This document shows, one piece after another, positions 54,304 to 64,000 of a DNA stretch of 64,000 bases. The notes beneath the pieces were generated by a model. It searched no databases. It was not told the DNA's origin and saw only the letters and a program-made list of their open reading frames with translations. Source of the DNA: JAJKIP01 sp037200685 (GTDB taxonomy: Bacteria; Bacteroidota; Bacteroidia; Chitinophagales; Chitinophagaceae); the NCBI GenBank assembly GCA_037200685.1, contig JBBCIG010000015.1, positions 62,001 through 126,000 on the forward strand, read 5' to 3'. The position numbers were made by a program, and so were the translations under genes. Numbering within the stretch: position 1 is the first letter of the stretch; each line of letters starts with the position of its first letter.

Positions 54304-56584
54304 TTATATCTTTTTCAATAATAATTTCTGCTGGTTAAAATCTAGCGCTTTGTCAAGGAAGCTAAGTAACATAGGCCAGTTTGCCGCAGGCTCAAAAGAA
54401 TGCGCATAGTGTTTATTGATATTTACTATTACTTTATTCCCTTCCTGTTTTGCAGTAGCGATAAAAGCCCCTGTTTTATTTTCAACAGATGAATTAAGTT
54501 TATCCATGCCATCTACTGTATAGCCATCAGGAACAATAAATTCAACCTGGTAAGAAAACCCGCGGGGAAAAGGCATATAAACATCTTTCGTTCTTTCCGC
54601 TGATCTTTTTCAATAGCAATCTGGCTGGAAATGAATTTGCCCATATCAATAATATAATTATTACCGGCTTTTTTCACCCATCCTTCCATGATAAATTCCT
54701 GTTCATATTCAAAAGGAGAGGGGCCTGCGCCGAGGTTCAATATTTTATATTGTTTCAGCTCCTTTGCTTTCACATCATAATTGCGTTCGATCTCATTTTC
54801 AAAATCTTCTTTATGCTTTGTTCTTGCTTTTTCCAATAGTGTTTGTAAATCAGCTTCGTTTTCTCTCGCTGATTTGCTCCGGTCTTTATTTCTTTTAATC
54901 AGATCATCAGGATAACCTGCGCCTTCACCTGCCTGCAACGCCATTTCTTCAAAAATAGTAAGTGCGGCCTGTTCATCTTTTTTCAAACTACCTTTTACAC
55001 TTACTTTCCTGCTTACATGTAATACCTGGAGATCACTTACATCGGTTTTCACCGTAATAACTTCAGATTTGAAGTTGTTTTTATAATCCGTTGCCGGCAA
55101 TGTCATAATGCTGCTTTCTTTTTCATCAACATGCAACATTTTTATTCCGAACATTCCTTTCATGTCAAAAGGAAAAACTTTTGCGGTTGCACCCTGTAAT
55201 TGATAAGGAATTGTATTTTGGTAATCCAGGTTGTCAGCAAAAGAAAAATATTTTGTATGATATTCGTTCACTCTCACCAGGATTGAAAGGTCTGCGACAC
55301 TAAATATATCATTGCGGTCATAACTATCGTTTCCCGATACCACAAGCAGGTCGACATCTGTTTTAAATTCCTGTTTCATAATGTTGCAAAACCTGATAAT
55401 ACGGTATAGCTGGGTTTCCAGGCCCACATTATAATACGCATTATTATAGTTTGTTCTTAAAGTAAAATCATTAAAGAAATCCGTCCATGTCTGGTACCTG
55501 AATACAAATGAGGCGATCGAATCAGGATCATTTGCTTTCGGGTTTTTCTTAATATAATTTTCCCATGCATCTTGTGCCGCTGAGCGTTCCGCTTTATATG
55601 ATCTTGTTGTCCTGGCCCCGTATTCAGAAGCCGCGTTTACATAGAAGGCCATCGTTCCTTCCATTATTTCTGCATAAACACTTGTAGCTTTTTCAACTTT
55701 TCCTTGTTTGATATTACCAAGGCCACGTCGTTCAATGTCCCCTAATTTATAATGAAGGCGTACAACAGGTAGCTGTCTTGGTAAGGACGACCAGATTAAT
55801 CCTTTGATTTTCGGAACATCCCGCACAGCCATATTTAACACATTGCCACTCCATCTTCATCCGGAGAAATTTTAAAATCAGGGCGCCGTTGATAGACTGA
55901 TATTCTACAGCTATCCCGTGCATCGAATTGCAAAGAAATAACATAATTAAGAATAGGATAATCATCACCCAGTACATACAACAGTGGGGTAGAGCCACCA
56001 CCTACTACAGTTCCTTCCTGGTAATAATTAGCGATATAATAATCGATAATATCTCCTACTCCCAGGTCAGGTATGGCGATCTTATTTTGCTTTTCATTTT
56101 TTCATCTTTTAATACGACAGCGCTTTCATCAATATTCACTGTTTTAATCGTACCGTTCGGTTTAATAACACGTATATTGATAAATGTGTAATTTCTTTCT
56201 TTGCCTAATATTCCCCTGCCTTTCGATTGCAGTTTGGTAAAATTTAGTTGCGAATATTCTTCCAGTGCGGGTTGGTCATTGATCAGCATCTTCCTTCTGA
56301 AAATATCAAAGAAATTATATTTAACACCACTCCTGGAGAAAAGGCCGATTTTCATCTTGAACTTTGAATCCGACTCCAGCGAATGTTTCCTGCGCCAGCA
56401 CCACGATGGACTCATTTTTATATTTCTCCGGAATTTCAGTTGTCTTAAAATAACTATCGGTTGAACCAAATATTTTCTCTGATAATTCAACTTTCATTTT
56501 TGCATATTCCTTGCTCTCATCCCCTTGCGCAACCAGGGAAGCGGTTACAGCAATACATAAAATAAATGAGACTACATGTTTCAT
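54304..56584 (-). CDS. Large secreted DUF3857-like protein without transglutaminase site (about four frameshifts)
   Basis: A signal peptide (VVSFILCIAVTASLVAQG) starts at 56584. A DUF3857-like beta-sandwich follows (NYTFINIRVIKPNGTIKTVN, IAIPDLGVGDIIDYYIANYY, ILNYVISLQFDARDSCRISV), then a long region with DVPKIKGLIWSSLPRQLPVV and KFISSQIAIEKD and a C-terminal beta domain (YQVEFIVPDGYTVDGMDKLN). Breaks lie near 56330, 56085 (missing A in AAAATAAG), 55838 and 54590. About 760 residues. Unlike its neighbour it has no GDC Cys motif, so no peptidase activity is expected. Function unknown; it is the downstream gene of a two-gene operon. Confidence 0.72.
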
Positions 56585-56605
56585 GAATATAGTTTGGATA
56601 GTTTG

Positions 56606-58482
56606 TTATTGTTTTTCAAAAATGATCTGCTCGTGATACTGATTGTTCAGTTCTTTCATGATCCTATTCCATTCCACGAATGATTTTTTCTTTAGCGTGA
56701 TATCAGGTATCCTGATCTGTTTTTTATATTCAATGGTATTCCCTTTCATTGTGTAGTTTACACTCACCTGTATATTTGGATGTTTCCATTCCTTATTAGC
56801 AGGCAGTTGATTCACCTTGTACCCGGCAGGAATTGTAATCGAGGTTTCTGTCAGGAGGTTCATTTTATAAGGAAGCACCATATCCAGTTCCCGTTTAGCT
56901 GTATCAATGGTAAAATTTCCTAACTCTTTCCTGAAATCAGGCTCGAAATAAATTTCTTTACCGAAAGCGGAAGCAGCCCCTTTTTGCGAAAAATTATATT
57001 TAATATTTAAGAGAGAATCCGTTCCCAGTAAAGCTGCTGTATTCAATCCTTCAATCTCATAGTTATGATTGGCTTCTGATAAATAATTCGTCAGCGTTTT
57101 TTGAAGGTTATCTTTCCGTGTGGCGGTTATTCTATTCAGCAGGTCAGTTCTTGATTCTCCTTTATAGTTTATGTTCACATTCCCTTTTATATTTTCAGTG
57201 CCATCAAATGTAAGTGTCAGTTTTTCCGTCATCGTATTTTGTTCAGGCGCTACAAGGCGGCACTCTTTCCAGCATATAGCTGTCACCATTTTCTATTAAT
57301 ACCTGCCGGCCTTGTATACGTTCCGCATATTCATCAAAACCGATATTGGTTTCAGTAGCGTCAAGAAAATATTTTTTTCCCATTATAAATTAAAGCGCAG
57401 ATCATATGATTGTCCACCGCCATCGATGGCGTTGAATAATCATAAGCGATATAATTCGTACCGATCCAGCAAAGACGGGCGTCAAAACCCAGCGCCTGCA
57501 GCAATCCACGGGTGAGGTTCGCCATACCTTTACAGTCACCGTATTTTTTATTCAGTACATCATTAGCTTTCGCTGGTTTAAAGCCGGCGATACCATCTTC
57601 AAAAGCGATGTAGCGGATATTGTGCTGCACCCAATTAAAAAACCGCTTTGATCTTTTCTTTGTCATTAGTGATATTGGCTGTTAATTCTTTCGCTTTTTC
57701 CAGCAACACCGTTTTATCATCATTCACATTCAGGACGAGATGACGATACCAACTGTATTGATCAGCCAGCGTATTAAAGAATACGACTTTACCGCCGTTT
57801 ACATTCGCTTCTTTACACATTACCAGCAGGTGCGGGTACACATAGGAACGTCCCGGCGCCGCCGCTTCTTTTTTATAAGCGGTTACATTTTGAATAGTAT
57901 AAGTGATTACGTCAGCGTCAGCTTTCGCATCATACAGCGTAGATTTCTTGATACCGTGGTCTTCAAAATTATATTCCTTTAACTCCACCTTCATCCACCG
58001 GGGAATAGTGAAAATAATTGTTTTGTCTTCGGTGAAATAACCTTCATTAAAGTAAACGCTGGTAAAATACCGCGGATCTTTATACGTTTTTGTAAGTGTC
58101 ACTTCACCATGACTGGCCTTAGCCAGCGGCATACTGAAATAACACACACGGGCATCTGAATAGAAAAATTTTCAACGGAATAATAATCGTTCCGTGGCGT
58201 TATCCATTTCGCTTTCTTTTTATCAATCTTAATATCTACATCATCAATCGTTTCATTTTCGTTGTACAATTCAGAAAACAGCACGGAAGTTTGAAGATCG
58301 TTGCTACGATAGAGTTCTGAATATTTTTCAGTAATCAGCACAGGGTTCTCACCGCTACCTTTTGAAAAGCTAAATTCCTGCACTTTATTTTCAATAACGA
58401 TCTTGCGGTCTTCTTCATCCTGGGAATGGCATAGAAAAGGAAGAAAAAAACTAATCAGCAAAACACGAAAAGAATGAGACAT
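56606..58482 (-). CDS. DUF3857 / transglutaminase-core protein (three frameshifts)
   Basis: About 625 residues from ATG 58482. Signal peptide (LLISFFLPFLCHSQ), DUF3857 N-terminal domain (IENKVQEFSFSKGSG, WITPRNDYYSVENFSI, YFSMPLAKASHGEVTLTKTY), transglutaminase core with Cys in NKKYGDCKGMANL, His in VDNHMICALI and Asp in LDATETNIGFDEYA, and a DUF3858-like C-terminal domain (YEIEGLNTAALLGTDS, SITIPAGYKVNQLPANKEW). Breaks lie near 58130, 57650 and 57375-57290. It begins 22 bp upstream of the catalytically dead relative, making a paralogous pair. Typical exported transglutaminase-like protein of Bacteroidota; substrate unknown. Confidence 0.82.
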
Positions 58483-58783
58483 AAGGAAAATTGTTATTAA
58501 CGATGGTTCAGATGTAGAAATGGCTTAATTACTTCTCTATTAACGCAGCAAAATAAAAAGATTTTCCGTTGAAAGAAAAAGTGACCGCAAACAATAACTC
58601 AATTTTTACTACTTTTATAGAAGTCTATATAAAAATCAGCTCTATTAGACCAAAAGCTTTGAAAAGCAACGGATTATAGGCAAAATTCATATAGCCATAT
58701 TATCTCATTTTTCGAATATACCCGTCCGCCTCTTTGATGACATTTCACTTTCCGCCCGATATATAATCATCAAAGACCACCGT
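58483..58783. other. 300-bp divergent intergenic region
   Basis: Between the start of the DUF3857 operon (minus) and the glycosyltransferase (plus). AT-rich, no coding frame and no repeat copy seen. It must hold promoters for both directions; I could not place them with confidence. Confidence 0.5.
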
Positions 58784-59431
58784 ATGTTTTTTTTCAATGT
58801 TTATCACAAGGAAGATCCCTGCGTTTCTGTCATCATGGCCACTTACAATCGTTCTTCCTATTTGCACCGCAGCATTGCTTCATTTATAAATCAAACCTAT
58901 AAAGCTGCGAGCTCATCGTGGTGGACGATGGGAGCGAGGATGACACGTTCCATGTAGTGAACAGCTATATGAAAAATCATGAAAACATTCGTTATCTCAA
59001 GCATACTAACCGCAAACTTTCACTTTCCAAGAATGCGGGCATCAAGGCGGCGATAGGTAAGTTCATCGCCTTTCTCGACAGCGATGATGAATACAAACCT
59101 GATTACATCGAAAAAAGAGTAGCGTTCATGGAAAATTTTCCAACAGTCGATCTTATCCAGGGGTGGGGCAATCGTTATCGGTGATGAATATGTAAAAGAC
59201 AAGAACGACTTGTCAAAGAAGATTCATTTATCCGAATGCAATATCGGTCCCACTTTTTTTGGTAAGGCGGAGATATTTTTTGCACTTGGCGGATTTGATA
59301 AAAACATCACCTACAGCGAAGACAGCATCTTTTGGGAAAAAGCGGAGAAGATTTATAGCGTAAAAAAAATTGATCATCCTGGTTACATTTATTACCGCGA
59401 CACCCCGGGAAGTATTTGTAATTCTATTTAA
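58784..59431 (+). CDS. GT2-family glycosyltransferase, short (about two or three frameshifts)
   Basis: From ATG 58784: CVSVIMATYNRSSYLHRSIA (GT-A start), then a shift near 58905 (missing A) into ELIVVDDGSEDDTFHVVNSY, LSLSKNAGIKAAIGKFIAFL and the DxD motif in LDSDDEYKPDYIEKR. Another shift near 59163 (extra G) leads to IGDEYVKDKND, NIGPTFFGKAEIFFALGGFD and the tail WEKAEKIYSVKKIDHPGYIY. About 215 residues, short for GT2 but with both donor and acceptor-side motifs. Likely transfers a sugar to a surface polysaccharide. No other glycan gene is adjacent. Confidence 0.8.
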
Positions 59432-59449
59432 GCTGCGATAACTATTATT

Positions 59450-59520
59450 AGCCGGCTCCGGTTCCCTGATCAACTTCGTTGCGACGCTCCGTTCATCTTC
59501 CTGTTCTTTACTCAGCATAA
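59450..59520 (-). repeat. Composite intergenic repeat, variant-tail partial copy
   Basis: AGCCGGCTCCGGTTCCCTGA, TCAACTTCGTTGCGACGCTC, CGTTCATCTTCCTGTTCTTT, ACTCAGCAT. Reverse orientation; the GGAACC tail matches the variants at 12782 and 30862. Confidence 0.75.
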
Positions 59521-59695
59521 TGGGAGTGTCATTATTTTTGGTAAAAAAAGCACTCTCGAAAAAGTTTAGTATTTTGTCCTATCTCTCATCCTGTTAATTC
59601 CCCTTTTAATAATCCCTAATCACTGTAAGGCCAAATAGAGTAGAGTGGAATGCCTCCAATCTTTACTTATTTAAATTCAGCAAAATTCATACAAC

Positions 59696-60409
59696 ATGTC
59701 CATTTTTATTCAACGCTCAAAGCAATTTTTATTGATAGCCATATTGTTCCTATTTCAAAATGAACTAAAGGCTCAAAGTGATTCTTATGTAGAGGGCATG
59801 CCTGCACCCGAAGAGGTGCTTAATAAGATAGATGACCTTAACCCGGTAGATGCAGCCGCCAAAAAAGTGGCGGCCTTGCAAGACCATCTCCCGCTTATCC
59901 TGGAAACGATAGCAACCAATGGACTGATGAATGAAAAAGAGCGTAACCTTATGAATGCATACAAACAGGCGGCGGGGGATTTCAAAAATAAATATGAAAG
60001 CGATCCTGCACTCACAAAAAAAGACAAGAGGGATTTTAATTTGCTTTGCAGTAAATATGCAAACAGCGGCAACCTGCAGGATGATATTCTTAGAGGCCTT
60101 GTATCTGCTGACGTGAGAAAGCGATTTAATGATACAGTGAATGAATCCATAGAGAAGGCAAAGCCACAGGGAAAAGGCAATAAACCAGTGCTTATTATGA
60201 TCCTTGGCGTAGCGCTTATAGTGGTAGCCTATATAATGAAACATAAACTAAACCGCTATGAATTCAATCACCGCAATTCCAGCGGCGCCATTGAGTTTGC
60301 AACCTACGAGGACAGTATGTGGCACCGTCGCAAGCATGGCATTGCAAAAGTTTTATATAGCCTCGGCCTTATTGTTTTAGTTATCGGTATTATTATGTAT
60401 TTCGCTTAA
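59696..60409 (+). CDS. Exported membrane-anchored protein of unknown function
   Basis: 237 residues. Signal peptide (QFLLIAILFLFQNELKAQ), a helical, charged periplasmic part (about 30-155: LNPVDAAAKKVAALQDHLPL, NLMNAYKQAAGDFKNKYESD, YANSGNLQDDILRGLVSADV), then two membrane spans (LIMILGVALIVVAYIM and VLYSLGLIVLVIGIIMYF) separated by about 40 residues with a His/Arg-rich loop (WHRRKHGIAKV). I do not recognise a family. It is a stand-alone gene in a region of envelope genes. Looks like a structural or scaffold membrane protein; no enzyme motif is visible. Confidence 0.65.
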   Translation: MSIFIQRSKQFLLIAILFLFQNELKAQSDSYVEGMPAPEEVLNKIDDLNPVDAAAKKVAALQDHLPLILETIATNGLMNEKERNLMNAYKQAAGDFKNKYESDPALTKKDKRDFNLLCSKYANSGNLQDDILRGLVSADVRKRFNDTVNESIEKAKPQGKGNKPVLIMILGVALIVVAYIMKHKLNRYEFNHRNSSGAIEFATYEDSMWHRRKHGIAKVLYSLGLIVLVIGIIMYFA

Positions 60410-60450
60410 CTAAACCCGGAGATAAATTAATTCTCCGCCACCATTTTATT

Positions 60451-60972
60451 TTAATCCTTTTGATTACTTAGGTAAATCAGTTGTCCTAAATGATAACTGG
60501 TATGTCCTGTCCTGTTGATAATAATATTTAACTTATTGCGGTGTGGCTCTTTGGCGAAATCCGCTTCCGATACGTTGTTGTGCCTGGTGAACCAATCATC
60601 TGCCGGCATCTTGCTGATGTGTTCATCAAGTTTAGTGTTTACATTTTTCCAATATTCTTTTAGTTCGCTTATCGATGGCATCTCAGCGCCTGATTTATCA
60701 GGTGCTTCTAAAAATATCTTGTCTAAAGCCGGGTATAGCCTTTCTCCAAAACCTAATATCGGAAAGAGCCCGTCACTTACTGCTATCAAATGACCAATAA
60801 GATAAATACCAGTGTTCCTGCCCGGTGCGGTTTCGGCCATCAATTGCACATCGGAAAGGGTGTTTAGCAATTTATTTACCCTTGCGTTATAGCTATCCCA
60901 GGCGCTGGTAGCCATTTTTATAAAAACTTTTTTATCGGCTATACTTTCGTTGCTCGTTGTTTGGCTTTGCAT
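60451..60972 (-). CDS. DinB-superfamily protein
   Basis: 173 residues, four-helix bundle with metal-binding His in GIYLIGHLIAVSDGL and GHTSYHLGQLIYL, the positions used for a divalent metal in DinB/YfiT/bacillithiol-transferase-like proteins. N-terminal SKKADKKVF-type leader is variable. Related proteins include thiol transferases and nucleases of unknown physiological role. Monocistronic; divergent from the lipoprotein at 61212. Confidence 0.85.
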   Translation of the reverse strand: MQSQTTSNESIADKKVFIKMATSAWDSYNARVNKLLNTLSDVQLMAETAPGRNTGIYLIGHLIAVSDGLFPILGFGERLYPALDKIFLEAPDKSGAEMPSISELKEYWKNVNTKLDEHISKMPADDWFTRHNNVSEADFAKEPHRNKLNIIINRTGHTSYHLGQLIYLSNQKD

Positions 60973-61211
60973 ATTATAATTTTTGTTTTATAAACAATTT
61001 AAATCGGTTAAGGTTGCAATTTGTATGTTTATTTTAAATGCTATTTAATTGGAAAATTGACTGTATACAAAAATACACTATCTTTCTTCCCTGTTTTTTC
61101 CGGCGCTTTGATTACTTACCTGTAATTCTGGTTACACATTTTGCTTCCCATTTTGTCTTTCATTTCACTCTACGGAGATTATAAATATTTCTTTAAACTA
61201 AAATCACGCAC

Positions 61212-61763
61212 ATGAAAAAATTGTTTTTATTCTTTTGCGCATCCGCATTTATCCTTAGCTGTAACAGTAAAACTGACTCAGCAACCGGTGAGACCAAAGA
61301 CGATAGCACTGGTACAGGAGAAAAAATAGATTACGCTTACTTGCCCGAGAATCATCCGCCGGACAATTGGGTACCGGGCGACCAGAAGAATGTTGCCATC
61401 GCACTTAATTCAATAAAAGGTTGGGAGACTGGCAATGTTGACCAGGCAGTAGCCGCATTCGCCGATAGCGTACATTGGAGCTTTGATGGAATTGATGAAA
61501 AAGTATCAAAAGATACTTTGCGTGCCTGGCTTACCGATTTTTGGAGCAAAACAACGAGTGTAAGCGTTAAAATGGGTGATTATGAATCCGTCATTTCTAA
61601 GGATAAAAAACAAGAATGGGTGACGCTGTGGTATAAACAAGTGGTCACTGATAAGTCAGGGAAGATAGATTCTGCTTCAGTTGTCGATGACATTAAAATC
61701 GAAAACGGTAAAATCACCGTACTGGACGAAAAACAAAGGAAGTTCCCCGCAGCAAAGAAATAA
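61212..61763 (+). CDS. SnoaL/NTF2-like lipoprotein
   Basis: 183 residues: lipobox in ASAFILSC, an acidic Ser/Thr linker, and an NTF2-like cone (about 55-180: NVAIALNSIKGWETGNVDQA, VAAFADSVHWSFDGIDEKVS, KQEWVTLWYKQVVTDKSGKI). Members of this fold bind small hydrophobic ligands or act as isomerases. No catalytic residue stands out. Monocistronic with a strong terminator at 61804. Confidence 0.75.
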   Translation: MKKLFLFFCASAFILSCNSKTDSATGETKDDSTGTGEKIDYAYLPENHPPDNWVPGDQKNVAIALNSIKGWETGNVDQAVAAFADSVHWSFDGIDEKVSKDTLRAWLTDFWSKTTSVSVKMGDYESVISKDKKQEWVTLWYKQVVTDKSGKIDSASVVDDIKIENGKITVLDEKQRKFPAAKK

Positions 61764-61803
61764 AAGGAATTATAATTTTAAATAGCGCCGATAAGTCATT
61801 GTC

Positions 61804-61842
61804 AAAAGGTAATGTCAACCACGTTGAACATTACCTTTTTTA
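61804..61842 (+). terminator. Rho-independent terminator
   Basis: AAAAGGTAATGT / ACATTACCTTTT perfect stem followed by TT and AT-rich sequence, 41 bp after the lipoprotein stop. Confidence 0.9.
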
Positions 61843-61915
61843 ATTAAAATTTGTTCACTCCGGATATTTTTCTTAGCTCTGTTAAAAATATTTTCAACCT
61901 TTAATCATCAAGTCT

Positions 61916-62143
61916 ATGGAAGGCAACATCATTATTATTATAGTTATGGTTTTATTTTCATGGCTGATTATTTATAAACTTTATTCAGAAAAACTTGACG
62001 TAGCCAGTAGCAGGATACGGTCAAAAGGTTTAAGGGTTACTGTCAGGGCTTTATTAAAAATAACCTATGTACTATCCCTGGTATTGACAATATTTTGGTT
62101 TATTTCACAAATAGCCAGCTTGTTTAATAAAAATAAAAACTAA
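61916..62143 (+). CDS. Small membrane protein (75 residues)
   Basis: Two hydrophobic spans (IIIIIVMVLFSWLIIYKLYS and TYVLSLVLTIFWFISQIASL) around a basic segment (SSRIRSKGLRVTVRALLK). No family recognised; the charge distribution and clean frame support a real small membrane protein. It stands alone. Confidence 0.55.
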   Translation: MEGNIIIIIVMVLFSWLIIYKLYSEKLDVASSRIRSKGLRVTVRALLKITYVLSLVLTIFWFISQIASLFNKNKN

Positions 62144-62380
62144 CCAATATCAGTCCCGCAGCAAACATTTATACCCAAGCCTTAGAAAATATAATTAAAG
62201 GACCATTATTAACTACAGAATAGTTTTTTTCCTACTACAAATTAGGTATTGAGATAACAAACATTTCATATCATTTTTGAGATATAATTCCTTCTTCCGA
62301 AAAATCGTTTCGTTATTCTAACCTTTTAAGAACCCTGTTTATTTACGGCGTATTTATTGTTCACGAATTAAAGCTACACA

Positions 62381-62912
62381 ATGAAGTATATAGTTTTATG
62401 CCTCTCCATTTTTGCTTTTTCACAACATGCTTTTAGCCAAAACAAACAGAAGGGGATAAACCTGGAAAATTTTACCATGGATATTTCTCTTAATACCGGA
62501 TTACCTGTTATGAAAATGAAAGGCTCCAGCATCGGTATTGGCCCGGCCTATCATTTAGGTTACATACTAAATGAAAAAATTGCAGTGTCCGGAAATATCG
62601 GTTATAACAGGTTTGGCAAAAAAGGAAAAAATGGATCGCCGGCTAACTATTTTTACCTGCTGGGGGGTGGTCATTATTTTGTGCAACCTGCTATACATAT
62701 AGATGTTTTTGCAGGGTATGCTTCTTTTAAAGGCACAGCCGCTGCAACACCCTTTTACTCCAAATGGATTAGATTTTAATAATAATGGTCCCGCTGTTGC
62801 CGTGGGGGCCGGTTATCGTCTCACCAAAATATGGGACGTATCCGCAAGGTTTCAAAAATCGAAGACAGTTTCTTATATAGGATTAAGCCTCGCACTGCGC
62901 TTCGATCGATAG
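62381..62912 (+). CDS. Outer-membrane beta-barrel protein (one frameshift)
   Basis: Signal peptide (LSIFAFSQHAFSQ), then strands of a small beta-barrel (FTMDISLNTGLPVMKMKGSS, AYHLGYILNEKIAVSGNIGY, YYLLGGGHYFVQPAIHIDVF). A shift near 62750 leads to AVAVGAGYRLTKIWDVSARF and a last strand SYIGLSLALRF. About 176 residues. No ligand is known. The PorV-like protein begins 42 bp later, so the two may be co-transcribed. Confidence 0.75.
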
Positions 62913-62954
62913 TTTAATCATTATAACAATCTATTATTATTTAAAAAGCAAGAT

Positions 62955-64000
62955 ATGCTCCCGAAATTAAAACCCATCGTGCTGGCAATTCTTTTCTTGT
63001 GTGGCTATACTGTTCAATTAGAAGCGCAGAATTATAATTTATTCAAGGATTATCTTGAAACTTTTGAAACACAACCCGCCAGTGCAAGGGCCGCTGCGAT
63101 GGGATATGCGCAGGTAGCTAACGGTGGCACAATAGCTGAAGCAAGAATTAATCCTGCAACATTAAGCAGGATGCCGCAAAAACTTCAAACGGAATTAAGC
63201 ACCGCCTGGCCTTCCTTTATCGATAAAAAAAGCCGTTCTGCCTTTATCGGCGCTGCCTACAGGATCAATGACAAATTAACTGTTGGTCTTTCCAGGTTTG
63301 GCTATAATGTAAAAAAACCGAAGTTTGGTTTTAACAGCGGAAATAATCCAACTTATTATGCCAATAAAGTTAACGAGGCATTTTATACAGGGACGGCTTC
63401 TTATCAAGTAAAAAAAGGCCTGTATGCGGGAGTCAATCTCAGCTATTTTACTTATGCAATAAAACCGGGTGGTACAGCCGGAAGTTTTACAGGAGACCTG
63501 GGGGTGCTGTATGAAAAGCCGCTTGCAAAATAAAATCCACTAACACTGAAAAAACAGTACGGTTGGCTGCAAGTTTTACGAATGTTAACATGGCAAAAAC
63601 AAAATGGAAATTTCCAAGTGGAGTAGAAGATGATGTTACCATCACTAGTCATGTGTATGCAGGCGCCAGCTATACTACAGCTATCGATGCTAATAAATTT
63701 GTTTATGGCAAATCAAAGCTAATAGATAAAGATAGCAGGAGTATTGACTTCTTATTCCAATTCCAGTATATCAATTTTGTTAACATGCGTTTGACCGAAG
63801 ATGATCATGTGCCGCATAATAAACAAAACATAAGATGGGGAGGAAGTGCGGGAGCGGAAATTTTATTTTTAAAATTCGTCGCCCTGCGATTTGGCTATCG
63901 TTATGAAAAAAGAGGAGGGGAGGGCGGGGCTTTTGGCTCTTCAAACAGCGGGTCTTATCCTTACGTAAAGGGGTTTACTTTTGGAACAGGACTGAATGTG
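62955..64000 (+). CDS. PorV/PorQ-like outer-membrane beta-barrel protein (frameshift; 3' end outside window)
   Basis: Signal peptide (LAILFLCGYTVQLEAQ), then FETQPASARAAAMGYAQVAN, GGTIAEARINPATLSRMPQK, LSTAWPSFIDKKSRSAFIGA, resembling the PorV/PorQ/FadL-like proteins linked to the type IX secretion system. Near 63528 one A is missing (GCAAAATAAAATCC). The frame then continues RLAASFTNVNMAKTKWKFPS, YAGASYTTAIDANKFV, FLFQFQYINFVNMRLT and GFTFGTGLNV to the window edge. The C-terminal end is not in the window. A secretion role is inferred only from fold similarity. Confidence 0.7.

Noticed and set aside
55747..56001. Separate small gene within the DUF3857-like locus
   Set aside because: The neighbouring frame gives a sequence continuous with the DUF3857 domain (GDIIDYYIANYY...CRISVYQRRPDF), so this frame is a shadow.

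Overview
The window is a piece of a Bacteroidota chromosome, most likely from the family Chitinophagaceae. I infer this from the TonB-dependent receptors, Tat- and Sec-exported lipoproteins, DUF1599, BT_3928-like and DUF6089-type proteins, a PspC-domain protein with the family's usual sequence, a CBM20-fused GH77 glucanotransferase, the absence of Shine-Dalgarno sites, and several TAnnTTTG-type promoter elements. I saw no rRNA, tRNA, CRISPR array or prophage.

Layout. 1-4.2 kb: envelope genes (repeat protein cut by the window edge, TonB receptor, DUF2807 lipoprotein). 4.3-5.9 kb: an IS110-family element inserted inside a dispersed intergenic repeat. 5.9-12.2 kb: thiolase, GNAT, TrpF, DoxX/YpdA pair, two tandem charged lipoproteins, pyruvate dehydrogenase beta subunit. 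12.9-19.7 kb: sigma-54-type response regulator, signal peptidase I, cytidine deaminase, Ogt, CsaA, a Tat-exported Gfo/Idh/MocA oxidoreductase, Dps. 19.7-26.9 kb: SirB1-like protein, methyltransferase, DUF4382 lipoprotein, TruB, lipoproteins, DUF6089 protein. 26.9-36.4 kb: dipeptide epimerase, 4-alpha-glucanotransferase, Ndk, DHH phosphoesterase, FKBP isomerase, FolP, DUF1599. 36.4-40.9 kb: a broken DoxX/MauE gene joined to a sugar dehydrogenase tail, then hisB-hisH-hisA-hisF-hisIE. 41-51.1 kb: BtuB-like receptor, NarL-type regulator, exonuclease, GT2, EamA transporter, methyltransferase, S9 peptidase, PspC. 51.9-64 kb: aconitase, two DUF3857 proteins, GT2, small envelope proteins, beta-barrel proteins.

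Two things dominate. First, about 20 genes, many of them normally essential or housekeeping (lepB, acn, folP, hisB, hisF), are broken by roughly 40 single-base gains or losses, mostly in short homopolymers and on both strands. I read this as uncorrected sequencing indels, not gene decay, and annotate those loci as whole genes. Second, the long gaps between genes are filled with a composite dispersed repeat (about 12 whole or partial copies) and long inverted repeats.

The most interesting object is the IS110 element. Its ends can be fixed to the base because the interrupted repeat also exists uninterrupted elsewhere. The 266-bp leader upstream of its transposase contains four short segments that match, in the order and orientation expected of a bridge RNA, the left and right halves of its own target and of its own ends. 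The target lies in the host's dispersed repeat, so the element appears programmed to use a multicopy, gene-free landing site. An empty copy with the full 14-bp target is at 51748-51761.
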